The notes under the pieces are model-generated. The model did no database searches. It saw only the letters and a program-made list of their open reading frames with translations, and was not told the origin of the DNA. Made by a program: the position numbers and the translations under genes. A DNA stretch of 64,000 nucleotides from JBDGYW01 sp964580055 (lineage in GTDB: Bacteria > Gemmatimonadota > Gemmatimonadetes > Gemmatimonadales > GWC2-71-9). The DNA is taken from positions 62,001-126,000 of the forward strand of contig CAZOJI010000001.1 in the NCBI GenBank assembly GCA_964580055.1. The letters run 5' to 3'. Of this stretch, positions 61,743-64,000 are shown in pieces (position 1 is the stretch's first letter; every line of letters begins with the position of its first letter).

Positions 61743-63082
61743 GCCATCCTCCCGTCCTGGACCCTTACATCTTCAGGGCCCTTTTGGATCTTCTCGTTCA
61801 GCAGGAATATGAACAAGATGAACAACAACAGGTATATCAATCCGAACATCACGAGCGACGTGATCACCTCATTCGCCGAGACCACGCTGGAAAGGGCGTC
61901 GGAGGTTCGCAGCATTTCGTACACGATCCACGGTTGACGTCCGACTTCGGCTGACAACCAGCCTAGCTGATTGGCTATGTGGGGCCCCAGAATCGAGAAA
62001 ACCATTACCCATAGCAGCCATCGTGTTTGCGCCAGATTTCCGCGCCACCAATAAAATGCGCCCAGCAGCGAGATCAAGATCAACACCATGCCGATTCCTA
62101 CCATGATGTGATAGGACTGAAACACGATGTTGACTGGAGGCCGATCCTCGGCCGCGAACGAGTTCAGTCCGGTGACCGGAGCATTCCAGTCCCCGTGCAC
62201 CATCCAGCTCAGCATCCCTGGAATCTTCAATCCGGTTACCTGCTGGGTCTCATCGTTGACCCATCCGAACAGGTATAGCGGCGCGGGCTCGTTCGCGGCG
62301 TAGTGTCCCTCATAGGCGGCGAGTTTGGCAGGCTGGTTCTCTGCAACGCCCACAGCGCTCGAGTGTCCCGTCACCAGCTGCAGCACGGAAGCGAACACCG
62401 CCAGCACTAGCGCGATCTTGATCGACGCCTTGGCGAATTCCTCATGCTTGTTTTTGAGCAGGTAAAACGCGCTCACACTGAGCACCAAGAACGCGCCGGC
62501 CTGCCAAGCGCCCATATACACGTGAGAGATGCGGTCGAGGAACGACGGGTTCAATACCGCTTCCCAGAAGCTGGTCAACTCCGCGCGGAATCCGTCTCCC
62601 CGCTCGACTAGATGGTAACCGGCCGGTGTCTGCTGCCACGAATTGGCCACCACTATCCAGATAGCGCTGAAGTGGGCTCCTGTCGCCACCATTACCGTCG
62701 ATAGAAAGTGGGTCCTCGGCTTCACCTTGTCCCAGCCGAACAGAAGGATCGCGAGGAACCCCGATTCCAGGAAGAACGCGAAGATGCCCTCCGCGGCCAA
62801 GGCACTCCCGAATATGTCGCCCACATAGCGAGAGTACGCTGCCCAGTTGGTGCCGAATTGGAACTCCATTACAATGCCCGTGGCAACACCGAGCGCAAAG
62901 ATCAGTCCGAAGACCTTGACCCAGAACCTGGTCATCTGGTGATATAGCTCGTTGCCGGTCTTCAGATAGGTCCCTTCCATGACGACCAGCAGGAGCGACA
63001 GGCCTATGCTCATTGGAGGAAAGATGTAATGAAAAGCGATCGTTGCAGCGAACTGAATCCGGGAGAGGATTTCAACGTCCAT
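61739..63082 (-). CDS. cydA: Cytochrome bd oxidase subunit I
   Basis: 447 residues; nine hydrophobic helices. The N-terminal SRIQFAATIAFHYIFPPMSI holds a heme-binding His. GVATGIVMEFQFGTNWA, VTGHSSAVGVAENQPAKLAA (quinol loop start) and SAEVGRQPWIVYEMLRTSDA with the GRQPW motif identify the subunit. The quinol loop is short, unlike the long-loop form of E. coli. It carries hemes b558, b595 and d. First gene of the cydAB-ferritin-like transcript. Confidence 0.96.
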   Translation of the reverse strand: MDVEILSRIQFAATIAFHYIFPPMSIGLSLLLVVMEGTYLKTGNELYHQMTRFWVKVFGLIFALGVATGIVMEFQFGTNWAAYSRYVGDIFGSALAAEGIFAFFLESGFLAILLFGWDKVKPRTHFLSTVMVATGAHFSAIWIVVANSWQQTPAGYHLVERGDGFRAELTSFWEAVLNPSFLDRISHVYMGAWQAGAFLVLSVSAFYLLKNKHEEFAKASIKIALVLAVFASVLQLVTGHSSAVGVAENQPAKLAAYEGHYAANEPAPLYLFGWVNDETQQVTGLKIPGMLSWMVHGDWNAPVTGLNSFAAEDRPPVNIVFQSYHIMVGIGMVLILISLLGAFYWWRGNLAQTRWLLWVMVFSILGPHIANQLGWLSAEVGRQPWIVYEMLRTSDALSSVVSANEVITSLVMFGLIYLLLFILFIFLLNEKIQKGPEDVRVQDGRMA

Positions 63083-63226
63083 AAAACATCTCCTAGCTCG
63101 CTATGATCTTGCTCTGATGTTCGGGAATTCGGAACGCAAAAACGCCGTCCGGCGCACACGGCTGACACCGGAATGTAAGGAACCTAGGCGCTGTTCCCCC
63201 CGGTCGCTAGAGCGCATCCATTTCCG

Positions 63227-64000
63227 CTATCCGTGCACGAAGTCGCCGATGCGGCGAATACGCTGCATTTCATCACTGCTCAGCCGTCCATCCTCCAACG
63301 CGCGCAGGCCTTCGACCATTTCCTGTTCGGTTCGTGGTCCCGCCAAGCACATGTCTACTGCCGGGTGTGACAGTACGAAGCGATAGCATTCGGCGGCCGT
63401 TAGTGGGCTCTCACCCGGCGGCATCTTGCTCGCTTTGAGCAGCTTGCCCCAACGGGTCGCGGTGTAGGTGGTGATGCCGGGCCGGTTGGCGGGCAAGTCC
63501 TGGAAAACCTCCTCCTCGGTGCCGCGGTGTGCTGCGCTGTAGCGTACCTGGATAACGTCTATCGGCGACTGCTCCGAATGCGAGAGCTGACCGTGGAATT
63601 GTCTGTTGTGGCCGGTAACGCCCAGGTGCGCAATCTTCCCTTCGTGCTGAAGCTGCTGCGCTACCTCGAGAATCCGCCTCGAGGGTACCTTGTTGAACCA
63701 TCCCAAGAACAGGATATCGACTCTCGCGATCCCCAAATCTCTAAGCGCCTTCTCGACCGACCTGCGTATCCAGAATCCGATGTGATCGTACGTCTGGATC
63801 GCGATGACTGTACGGTCTCTGTTGGTAGTGCACAGAAAGCGCAGCGCGTCCCGCATTCCGGGTTTTCGGCCAACCCAATAGAAGTAGTTGACTCCGTACT
63901 CGGCAAAAGCCTTCTCTACTGCATGCGCCGGTACTCCATAGCCGCCTGCAAGACCGATCCGACTCACTTGAATACCTGTCCGGCCCAGCTTTCTGTGTCC
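63227..64000 (-). CDS. Aldo/keto reductase-family protein, 5' end outside window
   Basis: 257 codons are visible; the start lies beyond the right edge. The frame from the edge reads HRKLGRTGIQVSRIGLAGGY, the classical AKR N-terminus, so the internal GTG at 63967 is not the start. Other landmarks: SVEKALRDLGIARVDILFLG, GKIAHLGVTGHNRQF, VIQVRYSAAHRG and LSHPAVDMCLAGPRTEQEM. The catalytic Tyr is probably in YGVNYFYWVG, where the family usually has an Asp-x4-Tyr. It lacks an obvious C-terminal iron-sulfur domain. Substrate unknown. Confidence 0.88.
   Translation of the reverse strand, partial: GHRKLGRTGIQVSRIGLAGGYGVPAHAVEKAFAEYGVNYFYWVGRKPGMRDALRFLCTTNRDRTVIAIQTYDHIGFWIRRSVEKALRDLGIARVDILFLGWFNKVPSRRILEVAQQLQHEGKIAHLGVTGHNRQFHGQLSHSEQSPIDVIQVRYSAAHRGTEEEVFQDLPANRPGITTYTATRWGKLLKASKMPPGESPLTAAECYRFVLSHPAVDMCLAGPRTEQEMVEGLRALEDGRLSSDEMQRIRRIGDFVHG

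Noticed and set aside
63227..63967. GTG at 63967 as the start of the aldo/keto reductase
   Set aside because: The frame continues to the window edge with the conserved AKR N-terminus, so the gene is 5'-truncated by the window.

Overview
This 64 kb window is dense bacterial chromosome with moderately high GC. Base composition is fairly even, except for a GC-richer TonB receptor gene. I see no tRNA, rRNA, CRISPR array, insertion sequence or phage gene. The gene mix suggests Gemmatimonadota or a neighbouring phylum such as Acidobacteriota: an ADOP-type permease divergent from a PadR regulator, many secreted peptidases with Tat or Sec signals, DUF3179 and DUF6599-like proteins, a PPi-type phosphofructokinase and cytochrome bd. 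That placement is inference; no marker gene is present.

Layout. 1-3.6 kb: a sulfur-relay group (TusA-like, DsrE-like, a 65-residue Cys protein) reading left, a cupin-methyltransferase pair reading right, sigma-54-type -24/-12 sites in front of both, and a PAS/AAA+ sigma-54 activator next door. 4-8.6 kb: PPi-type phosphofructokinase, a HEPN-MNT toxin-antitoxin pair, several decayed genes, and a DUF3179 lipoprotein with an in-frame UGA at its conserved Cys position, a probable selenoprotein. 9-14 kb: an M24 peptidase lipoprotein, katG and its Fur/PerR-type regulator. 14.5-17 kb: two Hsp20 chaperones, a J-domain protein and an Asp/Glu racemase. 17-25 kb: acyl-CoA dehydrogenase, C45 and C69 hydrolases, a GGDEF protein with a degenerate receiver, and a creatininase-family amidohydrolase. 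25-41 kb: a secreted peptidase island (three M14 enzymes with Asp-rich calcium-loop-like inserts, an M24, an M20 and a PLP decarboxylase), interrupted by a Fur/Zur-TonB receptor operon. 41-53 kb: ADOP permease/PadR, an epimerase, an SDR, a flavin-binding PNPOx-like protein, a fused MFS/spermidine-synthase-like protein and an M19 dipeptidase. 53-60 kb: a protein phosphatase, then a RiPP cluster. 60-64 kb: cytochrome bd (cydAB), a ferritin-like protein and a partial aldo/keto reductase.

The most unusual system is the RiPP cluster at 55.1-60.0 kb. It has a lasso-type leader peptide, an HPr-kinase-like kinase, a PqqD-type recognition element (B1), a transglutaminase-like leader peptidase (B2), a nucleotidyltransferase and an ABC exporter. 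The asparagine-synthetase-like lasso cyclase is absent, and the leader frame stops almost at once after the leader. A cysteine-rich open frame overlaps in another phase. This is either a cyclase-free phospho/nucleotidyl-modified peptide system or a lasso cluster that lost its core and cyclase.

A second theme is decay. At least seven genes are frameshifted, truncated or internally deleted (DUF6599-like, CoA-enzyme activase, MNT, amidohydrolase, M14 peptidase, hybrid histidine kinase, Na+/H+ antiporter). Several keep both ends but have lost the middle.
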